DNA from: JBDTMT01 sp033764095
GTDB lineage: Bacteria > Desulfobacterota > Binatia > HRBIN30 > CADEER01
Direction: 5' to 3'
Length of the DNA: 28,688 nucleotides
Assembly: GCA_033764095.1 (NCBI GenBank)
Contig: JANRJF010000058.1
Location: 1 to 28,688 of the forward strand
Positions 7,399-15,786 of this stretch are shown here, one piece after another. A model generated the notes under the pieces. That model worked only from the letters and a program-made list of their open reading frames with translations, ran no database searches and had not been told where the DNA came from. Numbering within the stretch: the stretch's first letter is position 1; every line of letters starts with the position of its first letter. A program made the position numbers and the translations under genes.

Positions 7399-8571
7399 TC
7401 ACCCGCGCGGCAGGCCGAGCACGCGCTCGGCGATGATGTTGCGCTGGATCTCGGACGACCCGGCGGCGATGGTGCGGCCGCGCGAATACAGCATCAGGTG
7501 CGGCCAGCGGCCGCCGTCGACCGCGCGCGGCTCGCCGGGCAGCAACTGGCCGTACGGACCGCCCAGGGACACCGCGGCCTCCAGCATGCGCTGGAACAGC
7601 TCGCTCCAGAAGAGCTTCTCGATCGACCCCTCCGGCCCCGGCACGCCGCCGCGCAGGACGCGGGTGAGGTTGCGCAGCGCGGTGTACTTCATCGCCTCGC
7701 TGTCGATGTAGGCGGCGGCGAGCCGCTGGCGCGCGAGCGGCTCCCGTGCCAGCGGCGCGGCGGGCGACGGCCACTGGCGTGCCAGCTCGAGCAGCGCGTC
7801 GAGCGCGACGCGCGATTGCAGCTGGCGGCTGAAGGTCAGCGTCTGGCGCTCGTGCATCAGCGTCGTGATGGCGATCTCCCAGCCCTGGTTCACCGCTCCG
7901 ACCACCTGGTCGCGCGGTACCCGCACGTCCTCGAAGAAGACCTCGTTGAAGTCCTCGTCGCCGGAGATCTGCTTGAGCGGGCGCACGGTGATGCCGGGGC
8001 TGTGCATGTCGACCAGCAGGAAGGTGATGCCGCGATGCTTGGGCGCCTCCGGGTCGGTGCGCACCAGCAGCATGCACCAGTCGGCATAGCGCGCGTAGCT
8101 GGTCCACACCTTCTGGCCGTTGACGACGAAGTGGTCGCCGTCGAGCACCGCGCGGGTCTTGAGCGCCGCCAGGTCGGAGCCGGCGTTGGGCTCGGAGAAG
8201 CCCTGGCACCAGATCTCCTCGGCGGCGAGGATGGCGCGCAGGTGGCGGCGTTTCTGCGCCTCGCTGCCGTGCGCGATCAGCACCGGGCCGCCCATCGTCA
8301 GGCCGGCGAGATTGATCAGCTGCGGCGAGCGGGCGCGCGCCATCTCCTCCTGGAAGATGATCTGTTCGATCAGCGACGCGCCGCGCCCGCCGTACGCCGC
8401 CGGCCAGGCGACCCCGCACCAGCCGCCCTCGTAGAGGCGTCGCTGCCAGGCCTTGCCGTGCGCCACCCAGGCGTCGAGCCCCTCTGGCTCGGGCCCTGGC
8501 GGGTTGGCGTCGAGCCAGGCGCGCAACTCGCGCCGGAAGCGCTGCTCGGCCGGCGCGTAGGTCAGATCCAT
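7399..8571 (-). CDS. Acyl-CoA dehydrogenase family flavoprotein
   Basis: A 390-residue FAD enzyme that oxidises an acyl-CoA to an enoyl-CoA. Order of motifs: N-terminal helical domain with GWCGVAWPAAYGGRG, the beta-barrel motif CQGFSEPNAGSDLA, FVVNGQKVWTSYA, and the C-terminal AAGSSEIQRNIIAERVLG. These are the motifs of the large-substrate FadE-type acyl-CoA dehydrogenases; the exact catalytic base cannot be assigned from sequence alone. The ATG at 8571 gives MDLTYAPAEQ; in-frame sequence further upstream is antisense to the next gene and is rejected. It is upstream of and coupled to the metallo-beta-lactamase gene. Confidence 0.93.
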   Translation of the reverse strand: MDLTYAPAEQRFRRELRAWLDANPPGPEPEGLDAWVAHGKAWQRRLYEGGWCGVAWPAAYGGRGASLIEQIIFQEEMARARSPQLINLAGLTMGGPVLIAHGSEAQKRRHLRAILAAEEIWCQGFSEPNAGSDLAALKTRAVLDGDHFVVNGQKVWTSYARYADWCMLLVRTDPEAPKHRGITFLLVDMHSPGITVRPLKQISGDEDFNEVFFEDVRVPRDQVVGAVNQGWEIAITTLMHERQTLTFSRQLQSRVALDALLELARQWPSPAAPLAREPLARQRLAAAYIDSEAMKYTALRNLTRVLRGGVPGPEGSIEKLFWSELFQRMLEAAVSLGGPYGQLLPGEPRAVDGGRWPHLMLYSRGRTIAAGSSEIQRNIIAERVLGLPRG

Positions 8572-8772
8572 TGCGACCTGGCTATCGCGGGCGGTTGGAG
8601 GGGTCAACGCGGCACCTCGCACGCGCGTCATGGATGCGACGCTTTGGGCGGAAAGCACGGCGGAGCACACAGGCGCCGCGTCGTCGCCGGGGCGGCGCGC
8701 GGCGCGACCCACCCCGCATCGCGATCCGGCACGGCTTCTGCATTTCGCTCCGCGCATCAGGAGCCCGCGCCA

Positions 8773-9009
8773 ATGCCCGCCGCGAACCCGACCGCTGCCG
8801 ACTCGCCGCCGATTCCGCGCGCGCTGGTGCAGCGCATCGAGGAGCGCCTGCGCCGCCACCTCGCCGCCGGCGCGGTGGTCGGCGTGCGCGAAGCGGTGCT
8901 GCGCGGCCAGGTGGTGCATCTGAACGCGGAGAAGGGCGCGCCGTTGGTCGCCTACAAGCGCGGCGTGCTGTTCGTCGCCGGGAAGGAATATGTCATCGAC
9001 GACGACTGA
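8773..9009 (+). CDS. Small 78-residue protein overlapping the histidine kinase start
   Basis: Unrecognised. The sequence is a short helical N-terminus (RALVQRIEERLRRHLAAGA) followed by what looks like a small beta-rich domain ending in LFVAGKEYVIDDD. AGGAG precedes the ATG at 8773. Its last 20 bases overlap the start of the histidine kinase, which suggests co-translation. The upstream 200 bases back to the acyl-CoA dehydrogenase start would be the shared divergent promoter region. The reading frame continues far upstream without stops, so only the short form fits the neighbouring gene. Confidence 0.6.
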   Translation: MPAANPTAADSPPIPRALVQRIEERLRRHLAAGAVVGVREAVLRGQVVHLNAEKGAPLVAYKRGVLFVAGKEYVIDDD

Positions 9010-10285
9010 CCACGCCGCGGCCGCCGCCGCGGCCGCGCTGGACGGCCCGACCCTGCACGAAAAGCGACGGCTGCTGGTGCTGGTGCGCACCGGGCTGACG
9101 CTGGCGATCGGCTACCTGCTGATCTTCAGCACCACCTCGGCCCCGCCGCCGGCGTTGATCGCCTTCGTCGTCGCCTACATCGCCAGCAACATCATCATCG
9201 CGCTGCTGCCCGGCCGCTGGCTGAGCGGCGCCAGCTTCGACGTCATCCTCATCCTGGCCGATACGGCGGCAATCTCGTTCTCGCTGCTGCTCATCCCCGA
9301 CGCCAACACCGACGTCTTCGTCTTCTATTTCACCATCATCCTGCTCGCCTCGATCAGCGACCGCCTCATGCTCAGCCTGCTGGCGCCGATCGTCACCAGC
9401 GGTGCCTACCTGGCGTTCCTGCTCGCCCGCCACGGGCTCGACGAGGTGTTGCAGCCGGCGATCCTGCTGCGCCTGCCCTTCTTCCTGCTCACCGGCACGT
9501 TCTATGGATTCTTCGTCGACCGGGTGCGGCGCGGGCAGGTGGCGGTGGCGGCGGCGCGCCAGCGCGCGCAGGCGCGCACCGAGCTGCTGTCGCTGATCAC
9601 CCACGACCTCAAGCAGCCGCTGTGGGTGGCGACGCAGTCGGCGGCGATGCTCTACGACCAGCTCGCGCGCGAGGCGGCGCCGACGCGCGAGCTGGCGGCC
9701 CAGGTGCTCACCAGCTTGAAGCGCATGGAGGCGCTGACCCTCAACTTCCTCGATCTGAGCAAGCTGGAGGCACGCGGACTGAAGGCGGCGCCGCGCCGCA
9801 CGCCGCTCGACCACCTGATCGAGGACGTTGCCGACGCCTATGCCGCGCCGCTGGAGGCCAAGCGCCTGCTACTGCAGCGCGAGCTGACCACGCCGCTGCC
9901 GCCCGCCTGGGTCGATCCGCTGCAGACCGAACGCTGCCTCGGCAACCTGCTCGACAATGCCATCAAGTACACGCCGAGCGGCGGCGTGATCACGCTGCGC
10001 ACCGCGGACGAGGGTGACTGGATCAGCGTCACCATCGGCGACAGCGGCCCCGGCATCAGCCCGGAGCGCGAGGGGGCGCTGTTCGCCCCCTTTCAGGACG
10101 GCGCCGATGCCGCCGGCCGGCGCAGCACCGGGCTCGGGTTGCACATCGCGCGCGCACTGGTGGAGTCGATGGGTGGCGACATCGCGCTCGACCGCGACCA
10201 CGAGCGCGGCGCCTGGTTCCGCCTGCGCTTTCCGACCGCGCGCGAAGAGCGCCGCGCGCCACTGCCGGCGTCCGCCGCCGCCTGA
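8990..10285 (+). CDS. Membrane-bound sensor histidine kinase (orphan)
   Basis: A 431-residue sensor kinase. About six hydrophobic helices occupy residues 27-175 and form an integral-membrane sensor with no obvious periplasmic domain. The HisKA domain carries the phosphoacceptor histidine at residue 205 (THDLKQPL). The ATPase domain has the N box (LLDNAIKYTPSGG), G1 (DSGPGIS) and G2 (STGLGLHIA). No response regulator lies nearby. The ATG at 8990 sits just after GGAAGGA and inside the end of the 78-residue gene. It converges on the Nudix gene with only three bases between stop codons. Confidence 0.93.
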   Translation: MSSTTTDHAAAAAAAALDGPTLHEKRRLLVLVRTGLTLAIGYLLIFSTTSAPPPALIAFVVAYIASNIIIALLPGRWLSGASFDVILILADTAAISFSLLLIPDANTDVFVFYFTIILLASISDRLMLSLLAPIVTSGAYLAFLLARHGLDEVLQPAILLRLPFFLLTGTFYGFFVDRVRRGQVAVAAARQRAQARTELLSLITHDLKQPLWVATQSAAMLYDQLAREAAPTRELAAQVLTSLKRMEALTLNFLDLSKLEARGLKAAPRRTPLDHLIEDVADAYAAPLEAKRLLLQRELTTPLPPAWVDPLQTERCLGNLLDNAIKYTPSGGVITLRTADEGDWISVTIGDSGPGISPEREGALFAPFQDGADAAGRRSTGLGLHIARALVESMGGDIALDRDHERGAWFRLRFPTAREERRAPLPASAAA

Positions 10286-10288
10286 CGC

Positions 10289-10816
10289 TCAGCCGAGCGG
10301 CGCGCCGAGCAGGCGCGCGGCGTGATGCAGCGCGGCGATCGACTTGGCGTCCTGGATCTCGCCGCGCGCGATCATCGCCAGCGCGTCGCCGAACGGAACG
10401 CGGCTGACGGTGAGGACCTCGTCGTCGTCGAGCTGTGCGGTGGATTCGACCAGGTCGCGCGCCAGGAACAGGTGGATGCGCTCATCGCAGAATCCCGGCG
10501 TGGTGAGGATGCTGCCCAACGCCGTCCAGCGGCGGCCATCGAGTCCGGTTTCCTCGCGCAGCTCGCGCCGCGCGCATGCCTCCGGCGCCTCGCCCGGCGC
10601 CAACGTGCCGGCCGGCACCTCCCAGATGAAGCCGCCGGCGGCGTGGCGGTACTGACGCAGCAGCGCCACGTAGCCGGCGTCGTCGATCGCGACGATGGCC
10701 GCCGCGCCGGGATGGTGGATCACCTCCAGCGTCACCTGCGTTCCGGTCGGCAGCGTGACGTCTTCGAGGAACAGCTTCACGATGCGGCCATCGTACACCT
10801 GACGGGCGTTCGCCAT
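10289..10816 (-). CDS. Nudix hydrolase, ADP-ribose pyrophosphatase-like
   Basis: A 175-residue hydrolase that would cleave a nucleoside diphosphate linked to another moiety. A perfect Nudix box (GX5EX7REUXEEXGU) spans residues 70-92. The flanking LLRQYRHAAGGFIWEVPAG and the TTPGFCDERIHLFLA segment are characteristic of the NudF/ADP-ribose pyrophosphatase branch. The ATG at 10816 is chosen because sequence upstream is arginine-rich and unlike the family. No close ribosome binding site is clear. Confidence 0.9.
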   Translation of the reverse strand: MANARQVYDGRIVKLFLEDVTLPTGTQVTLEVIHHPGAAAIVAIDDAGYVALLRQYRHAAGGFIWEVPAGTLAPGEAPEACARRELREETGLDGRRWTALGSILTTPGFCDERIHLFLARDLVESTAQLDDDEVLTVSRVPFGDALAMIARGEIQDAKSIAALHHAARLLGAPLG

Positions 10817-10871
10817 ACGCCCGCCGATAGCACAGCTCGGTGGGGCGCGGCTCCCGCCCGCCCCCCGAGGC

Positions 10872-11249
10872 TCAGTGCAGCAGCGTCGAGGTCGATGGCG
10901 AGGACTGCGCGCGTCGCGCCAGCAGCGCGCGGCGCAGCGCACGCGGACGGCGCGCGTGCCCCAGATACGGACGCAGGCCGCTGCGGCGCAGGTCGGTGAG
11001 GTCGCTGCGCACCGCGTGCAGCAGACCGCCCTCCAGGCCGACGCCGACCACCTCGACGTTCCATTCTCCCGGCACGGCGCTGGTCAGACGTCGCACGTGC
11101 TGCATGACGGCGCGCAGCACCGCGTCGTCAATGGCGCCGGCATAGGTGAACAACCACTGCGGCACGCCGGCCACGACGCGCCAGACGCGCACGCTCAGAT
11201 GTGTCGCACGCGGCCAGGCGTGTGATCGGTCGGCGCTTGGATATGTCAT
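10872..11249 (-). CDS. Hypothetical protein, 125 residues, uncertain
   Basis: Unrecognised. The middle (VWRVVAGVPQWLFTYAGAIDDAVLRAVMQHVRRL, then WNVEVVGVGLEGGLLHAV) has the mixed composition of a folded protein. The C-terminal 40 residues are mostly Arg, Ala, Leu and Ser and look like unselected GC-rich translation. It precedes the Nudix gene by 55 bases on the same strand. The start at 11249 has no convincing ribosome binding site. It could be a real small gene or chance. Confidence 0.42.
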   Translation of the reverse strand: MTYPSADRSHAWPRATHLSVRVWRVVAGVPQWLFTYAGAIDDAVLRAVMQHVRRLTSAVPGEWNVEVVGVGLEGGLLHAVRSDLTDLRRSGLRPYLGHARRPRALRRALLARRAQSSPSTSTLLH

Positions 11250-11552
11250 CTGCTCGCTCGCGTGCTCCGTCGGTCGTCAGGCTCAGTGCGGTTGCAACGC
11301 CGATGCCATCTCGCTGGGCGTTGCCGCCGATTGCTGCAGCTTTGGCGGCCGGCGGCGGCGTGTCGGATTTCCCAACACCCAACGCCGCGCCGCTGCCATG
11401 GCAGGAAAATACCGGCGTGTAGGTCACCGCGACGGGCGTTGGCCGCGCCGATCCAATCTGCTTCTGGGTGGCCGGCCGACCTCGTGTCGGCCGGCGGCGC
11501 GTCGCGACGCCGCGGATCACGCCGCCGCGGCGAGCGCCCGCCCGGGCGACGC
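11250..11552. other. Gene-poor stretch of about 300 bases
   Basis: No credible gene. It holds copy 1 of the 25-base palindrome (11471-11495), immediately followed by the self-complementary GCGTCGCGACGC. A weaker inverted pair, CAACGCC (11295-11301) and GGCGTTG (11317-11323), is also present. The minus-strand open frame here is only a translation of these repeats. Confidence 0.6.
11471..11495. repeat. 25-base palindromic repeat, copy 1
   Basis: Arms GCCGGCCGAC and GTCGGCCGGC flank the loop CTCGT. An identical copy in the opposite orientation is at 17253-17277, and a diverged copy is at 25574-25598. Similarity between copies 1 and 2 continues on the left as CTGGGT and on the right as GG-C/T-GCG. 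It lies about 58 bases past the gamma-glutamyltransferase stop. Confidence 0.85.
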
Positions 11553-13163
11553 TCAGAATCCCACTGCGCAGCCGTCCTTGCGCGGATCGGACGCACCCCA
11601 GAAGGCGCCACTGGTCGGATCGATCGCGATGCCCTGGGCGCCGCCGAAGCCGCCGCGCAGCAGGGCGGCGGTCTCGTCCTCGATGACGTGGCCGCGGCGC
11701 GCCAGCGCGGCGCCGAGCCCCGCCGCCAGCTCGCGCTCGAGCGCGACGCGGTCGCCCTCGAAGAAGTTGAAGCGCGGTCGCTCGATCGCCTCCTGCAGGT
11801 TGTCGCCGTCGTCGACCAGGTGGCTGACCACCTGCACGTGTCCCTGCGCCTGCATGTCGCCGCCCATGACGCCGAACGACACCAGCGGCCGCCCGTCGCG
11901 CAGCAGCATGGCCGGGATGATGGTGTGGAACGGCCGCTTGCCCGGCGCCAGGCAGTTGGGATGCGTGGCGTCGAGCGAGAAGCCGGCGCCGCGGTTCTGC
12001 AGCGCAATGCCGGTGCGGCCGGCGACCAGCCCGGAGCCGAAGGCGAGATAGAGGCTGTTGATCAGCGAGCAGACGTTGCCGGCGGCGTCGGCAGTGGTGA
12101 GGTAGACGGTGTCGGTCGCCGGCAGCGTGCCGGCGGCGACGCGCTTCAACGCCTTGTCGGGGTGGATCAGCGCGGCGCGGCCCTGCGCGTAGTCCTTCGA
12201 CAGCAGCGCCGCGACCGGCACCGCGGCGCGGTCGGGATCGGCGAGGTAGCGGTTGCGGTCGGCGAAGGCGAGCTTCACCGCCTCGATGCGGAGGTGCGCG
12301 GCCTGATCGGGCGCGCCGTCGAGCCCGAAGCTCTCCAGGATGTTCAGCGCCAGCAGTGCCGTCAGCCCCTGCGGATTGGGCGGCAGCTCGCAGACGGTGA
12401 CGCCGCGGTAGTCGACCGCGATCGGCTCGACCCAGGTGGAGGTGTGGGCGGTCAGATCGTCGAGTGCCAGCAGCCCCCCCGACTCGCGCACGCAGGCGAC
12501 CATCGCCGCGCCGAGCTCACCGCCGTAGACCACCGCGCGGCCGCCGGCGGCGAGCAGCCGCAGGCTGTGCGCCAGCTCCGGCAGGCGCATGATCTCGCCG
12601 ACGCGCGGCGCGCGGCCGTCGAGCGTGAAGGCGCGCTGGCCGTCGGCGTTCTGCAGCAGGCCGGCGGCGAACGCCCATTGGCCGGCGATGATCTCACTGA
12701 CCGGGAAGCCCGACTCGGCGTAGTCGATCGCCGGTGCCAACGCCTCGGCCAGGGTGCCGCGCCCGAAGCGAGCCAGCGCCGCGCACCAGGCGTCCACCGC
12801 GCCCGGCACGGTGACCGACAGTGCTCCGGTGAGCGGCATGCTGGTGTGGCCGCGCTCCCGCATCGCCGCTGGCGTCGCCGCGGCGGGCGCCCGGCCGCTG
12901 CCGTTGAGCCCGTACAGCCGCTGATCGGCAGCATGCCAGTAGAGGATCATGCAGTCGCCGCCGAGGCCGGTCATGAACGGCTCGACGACGCCGAGCATCG
13001 CCGCCGCCGCCACCGCCGCGTCGATCGCGCCGCCGCCGCGCCGCAGGATCTCGGCGGCTGCGAAGGACGCGAGCGGCTGGCTGGTGCACGCCATGCCGCC
13101 GCGCCCGATCACCATCGAGCGATGCGCGCCGCGGACCGGATCGAGGCGGTGGGTGGTGAACAT
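11553..13163 (-). CDS. Gamma-glutamyltransferase family protein (Ntn-hydrolase)
   Basis: A 536-residue self-cleaving N-terminal-nucleophile hydrolase; family members transfer or hydrolyse gamma-glutamyl groups. The N-terminus ACTSQPLASFAAAEILRRGGGAIDAAVAA and EPFMTGLGGDCMILYW are family motifs. The predicted nucleophile is threonine 352 in DTVYLTTADAAGN, which lines up with the TTHYSVVD region of E. coli GGT. The sequence resembles the YwrD-like branch and no signal peptide is visible, so a cytoplasmic role is likely. A GTG at 13181 is an alternative start; the ATG at 13163 has GGTGG upstream. It is divergent from the subtilase gene. Confidence 0.92.
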   Translation of the reverse strand: MFTTHRLDPVRGAHRSMVIGRGGMACTSQPLASFAAAEILRRGGGAIDAAVAAAAMLGVVEPFMTGLGGDCMILYWHAADQRLYGLNGSGRAPAAATPAAMRERGHTSMPLTGALSVTVPGAVDAWCAALARFGRGTLAEALAPAIDYAESGFPVSEIIAGQWAFAAGLLQNADGQRAFTLDGRAPRVGEIMRLPELAHSLRLLAAGGRAVVYGGELGAAMVACVRESGGLLALDDLTAHTSTWVEPIAVDYRGVTVCELPPNPQGLTALLALNILESFGLDGAPDQAAHLRIEAVKLAFADRNRYLADPDRAAVPVAALLSKDYAQGRAALIHPDKALKRVAAGTLPATDTVYLTTADAAGNVCSLINSLYLAFGSGLVAGRTGIALQNRGAGFSLDATHPNCLAPGKRPFHTIIPAMLLRDGRPLVSFGVMGGDMQAQGHVQVVSHLVDDGDNLQEAIERPRFNFFEGDRVALERELAAGLGAALARRGHVIEDETAALLRGGFGGAQGIAIDPTSGAFWGASDPRKDGCAVGF

Positions 13164-13264
13164 CGGCGCCACCGTACTCACGGATCGCCGGGCGACGAAA
13201 GGGTGCCAGACCTGGCGCGATCGATGGTTGCAATGGCGGCCCGCCGACCGTCTAATCGCTTCCC

Positions 13265-15013
13265 GTGAGCGGCGCGGCGCGGATGGCCCGATTGGGAGCG
13301 GCGGCGATCCTCGGCCTGGTCGGTCTAGCGTCGCCCATGGCCGCGGCGACGGTGAGCCGCGCGGCGTTGACCCAGGCGGCGCGCGACGGCGAGGTGGCGG
13401 TGATCGTGGCGCTGCGGCCCGGTGCGGCGATGACGCGTCAGCGCGCCGCGCTGCTCGGTGAGATGAGCGGCGACGGACTGGTGGCCGAGCATCTCTACCA
13501 GAGCGTCGCCGGGTTCAGCGGTCGCGCCAGCCGCGCCGCATTGGAGCGCCTGGCGGCGCGGCCGGAGGTGCTGCGCGTCGATCTCGACCCGGTCGGCGGC
13601 GTCGCGTCCGACTCCGGCGTCACCCACATCCGCGCCGACCGCGTCCAGCGGCGCAGTGTCACCGGCGCCGGGGTGACGATTGCGGTGATCGATACCGGCG
13701 TCGACGCGGACCATCCGGACATCGCCGACGCGCTGGTGGCGGAGGAGTGCTTCTGCCGCGGCGGCGAGTCGGGCGGCATCTCACGGCGCCCCTGCTGCCC
13801 GGACGGCGGCGCGCGCGAGAGCGGACCGGGCAGCGCCGCCAGCGCGCACGAGCACGGCCCGCACGTCGCCGGCATCGCGCTGTCGCGCGGCATCGTCTCG
13901 CCGCGCGGCGTCGCGCCCGACGCGAAGCTGGTGGCGGTGCGCGTGCTCGACGCGCAGAACCGCGGCTTCCTCTCCGACTGGATCGCGGCGCTCGACTGGA
14001 TCGCCAGCGAACGGCCCGACGTGCGGGTGGTGAACATGAGCCTGGCGAGCTGGGACGTCTACGCCGGCGACTGCGGGCGCTGCACCGACAGCGAGGGCTG
14101 CGCCGCCAACCGCCTGTTCGCCGACGCGATCGAGCAACTGTGGAAGCGCGGCGTGCTGGTCTTCGTCGCCTCCGGCAACCGCGGCCGCCCGAACGCAATG
14201 AGCACGCCGGCCTGCGTCGGGCGCGCCATCGCCGTCGGCGCGGTCGACGGTGGCGACGCCATCGCGTCGTTCTCCAATCGCAGCGACGCGCTCGACCTGC
14301 TGGCGCCCGGCGTCGACATCCTCTCCGACGGCCTCGACGGCGGGCTGGCGACGCTCAGCGGAACCTCGATGGCGTCGCCGCACGCCGCCGGCGAAGCGGC
14401 GCTGCTGATCTCCGCCCGCCCCGGGCTCAACTCCGCCGACGTGCTGCGCCTGCTGAGCGCGTCCGGCGTGCCGGTGGCCGACCCGCGCAGCGCGCGCGCA
14501 TGGACGCGCATCGACGCCTTCGCCGCGCTGCGCGACGCGCTGCGCTCGCCCGAGCTGGTGCGCGGCGGCGGCAGCCGCGCGACCGATTGCCTGCTCGAGC
14601 TGTCCGTCCTGCCGCCCGACGCGGTGAGCGCCAGCGCCACGGCCCTGGCGACCTGCCGCGACGACGACGCGCTCTGCGATCTCGACCAGACACCCGGTCA
14701 GTGCACCTTCGGCGTCGCGCTGTGCGCCAACCTGCACGACCCGCTGCTGCGCGGCTGTGCGCCCGACGAGTCGATCACGGCGCTGCGCGTCGAGGAGCCC
14801 TCGCTCGACGCGCCACCGGGCTCGGGAGCACACGACAACGCACTGGCGATCAATGCCGCGCTGCCGCGCCTGCCGGTGGTCACCACCGACACCTGCGGCG
14901 TCTACGCCCCGTTCGTCGTGCCGAGCGGCGCGGTCGCCAGCCTGCGCCTGCGCGCCGTCACCGCGACGCGCGGCGACAGCGATCGCATGCGCTTCCGCTG
15001 CCTGCCGCGATGA
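13265..15013 (+). CDS. Secreted subtilisin-like serine protease (S8) with Cys-rich extras
   Basis: A 582-residue secreted protease. A signal peptide (about residues 7-28, ending near MAAA) is followed by an I9-like propeptide (residues about 30-115). The S8 domain has a complete triad: Asp143 (VIDTGVD), His197 (EHGPHVAG) and Ser368 (GTSMASPH), with the oxyanion Asn305 (SGN). Two oddities are a Cys/Gly-rich insertion between Asp and His (EECFCRGGES, RRPCCPDGG) and a C-terminal domain of about 160 residues with several cysteines. The usual HGTH is HGPH here. The start is GTG 13265, or ATG 13283, which removes six residues. It is probably co-transcribed with the following secreted protein. Confidence 0.93.
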   Translation: MSGAARMARLGAAAILGLVGLASPMAAATVSRAALTQAARDGEVAVIVALRPGAAMTRQRAALLGEMSGDGLVAEHLYQSVAGFSGRASRAALERLAARPEVLRVDLDPVGGVASDSGVTHIRADRVQRRSVTGAGVTIAVIDTGVDADHPDIADALVAEECFCRGGESGGISRRPCCPDGGARESGPGSAASAHEHGPHVAGIALSRGIVSPRGVAPDAKLVAVRVLDAQNRGFLSDWIAALDWIASERPDVRVVNMSLASWDVYAGDCGRCTDSEGCAANRLFADAIEQLWKRGVLVFVASGNRGRPNAMSTPACVGRAIAVGAVDGGDAIASFSNRSDALDLLAPGVDILSDGLDGGLATLSGTSMASPHAAGEAALLISARPGLNSADVLRLLSASGVPVADPRSARAWTRIDAFAALRDALRSPELVRGGGSRATDCLLELSVLPPDAVSASATALATCRDDDALCDLDQTPGQCTFGVALCANLHDPLLRGCAPDESITALRVEEPSLDAPPGSGAHDNALAINAALPRLPVVTTDTCGVYAPFVVPSGAVASLRLRAVTATRGDSDRMRFRCLPR

Positions 15014-15083
15014 ACCGCGCCGCTCGTCGCCAGCGCTGGTCCACGCATCCCACGGGTGCGTCGGAAGCACGAAGGGAGCCGTG

Positions 15084-15542
15084 ATGCGGAACAGAGGGTC
15101 TCGATCCCCGTCTCGGAGGCATCGTTCGCTACGTCAGTGCGACCGCTGGCGCGGGCCCGCGATCGGCGTGCTGCTGGCGTTGCTTGCCGGACCTGCCCTG
15201 GCGCAGCGGCCGTTCGGTTTCGGCTCCGACCTGCGGCTGAACGGCATCGTCGACCCGACGCCCGGGGCGAACACGCTCGGCACGATCCGGATTCGCGCCG
15301 GCGACATGGTGCGCAGGTTCGGCGTGCTGCGCGCCCAGACGCCGCAGGTCGAGGGTATGAGCCTGTTCAACCGCAGCGAGCTGCACCCCGAGCAGCTGCT
15401 GCTGCGCGCGCCGAAGGACCAGCTCGAGGTGTTCCGCACCGCGCCGCCCGGCGCCGTCGTGCAGATGCTCGGCCGCTACCAACAGGACGACTACCTGCTG
15501 GCGACCATCACCGTCGTGCCGCCCGGCACGCCGACGCCGTAG
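15084..15542 (+). CDS. Small secreted protein of unknown function
   Basis: A 152-residue product with a long basic N-terminus and a hydrophobic signal segment ending PALAQ (cleavage near residue 41). The mature part of about 110 residues is unrecognised and contains RIRAGDMVRRFGVLRAQTPQVEG and a repeated preference for hydrophobic and charged alternation. AGGGAG precedes the ATG at 15084, and a GTG three bases earlier is possible. It lies 70 bases after the protease gene on the same strand, so it may be a partner or simply exported alongside. Confidence 0.75.
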   Translation: MRNRGSRSPSRRHRSLRQCDRWRGPAIGVLLALLAGPALAQRPFGFGSDLRLNGIVDPTPGANTLGTIRIRAGDMVRRFGVLRAQTPQVEGMSLFNRSELHPEQLLLRAPKDQLEVFRTAPPGAVVQMLGRYQQDDYLLATITVVPPGTPTP

Positions 15543-15559
15543 GGGGGCATTCGGCGCTC

Positions 15560-15736
15560 TTCGTTGGTCGTTGAGGGGTAATGACCCCATCCTGACCTTT
15601 TCCCGCTGACGTGGGGGCAGGCCAGGATGGGGGTCCAACGTGATCTGTTGGGCAAGCCGTCGGTTGGTCGTCACGCGCCGGTCATTCTAAGAGGGGAGCT
15701 CATCGGCTACGACGAACGACCAACAACCAACGACGG
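15560..15736. repeat. Scattered heptamer (TTGGTCG) repeats in an intergenic region
   Basis: CGTTGGTCGTTG at 15562-15573, GGTTGGTCGTC at 15663-15673, and an inverted run with period 7 (ACGACCAACAACCAACGACG) near 15716-15735 share a TTGGTCG unit. They flank the cruciform at 15583-15635 in the 244-base gap before the luciferase-like gene. No gene is seen here. Confidence 0.6.
15583..15635. repeat. AGGATGGGG cruciform repeat
   Basis: GACCCCATCCTGACC (15583-15597) pairs with GGCCAGGATGGGGGTC (15620-15635) with one bulge. Inside is CCCGC, loop TGAC, GTGGG (15602-15615). The result is a long imperfect hairpin 40 bases past the small secreted gene. It could act as a terminator, though it has the look of a dispersed repeat. 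Confidence 0.75.
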
Positions 15737-15786
15737 AGCCGCCCGAAGCGTTGAGCAGCGCACGAGTGGCCGTTCAGGGAGGACAC

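Noticed and set aside
11128..11520. 130-residue minus-strand open frame
   Set aside because: Its N-terminus is only a translation of the 25-base palindrome region and it overlaps the 10872-11249 candidate; no folded-protein character.
11262..13268. 668-residue plus-strand open frame
   Set aside because: Antisense to the gamma-glutamyltransferase, low-complexity composition, no family motif.
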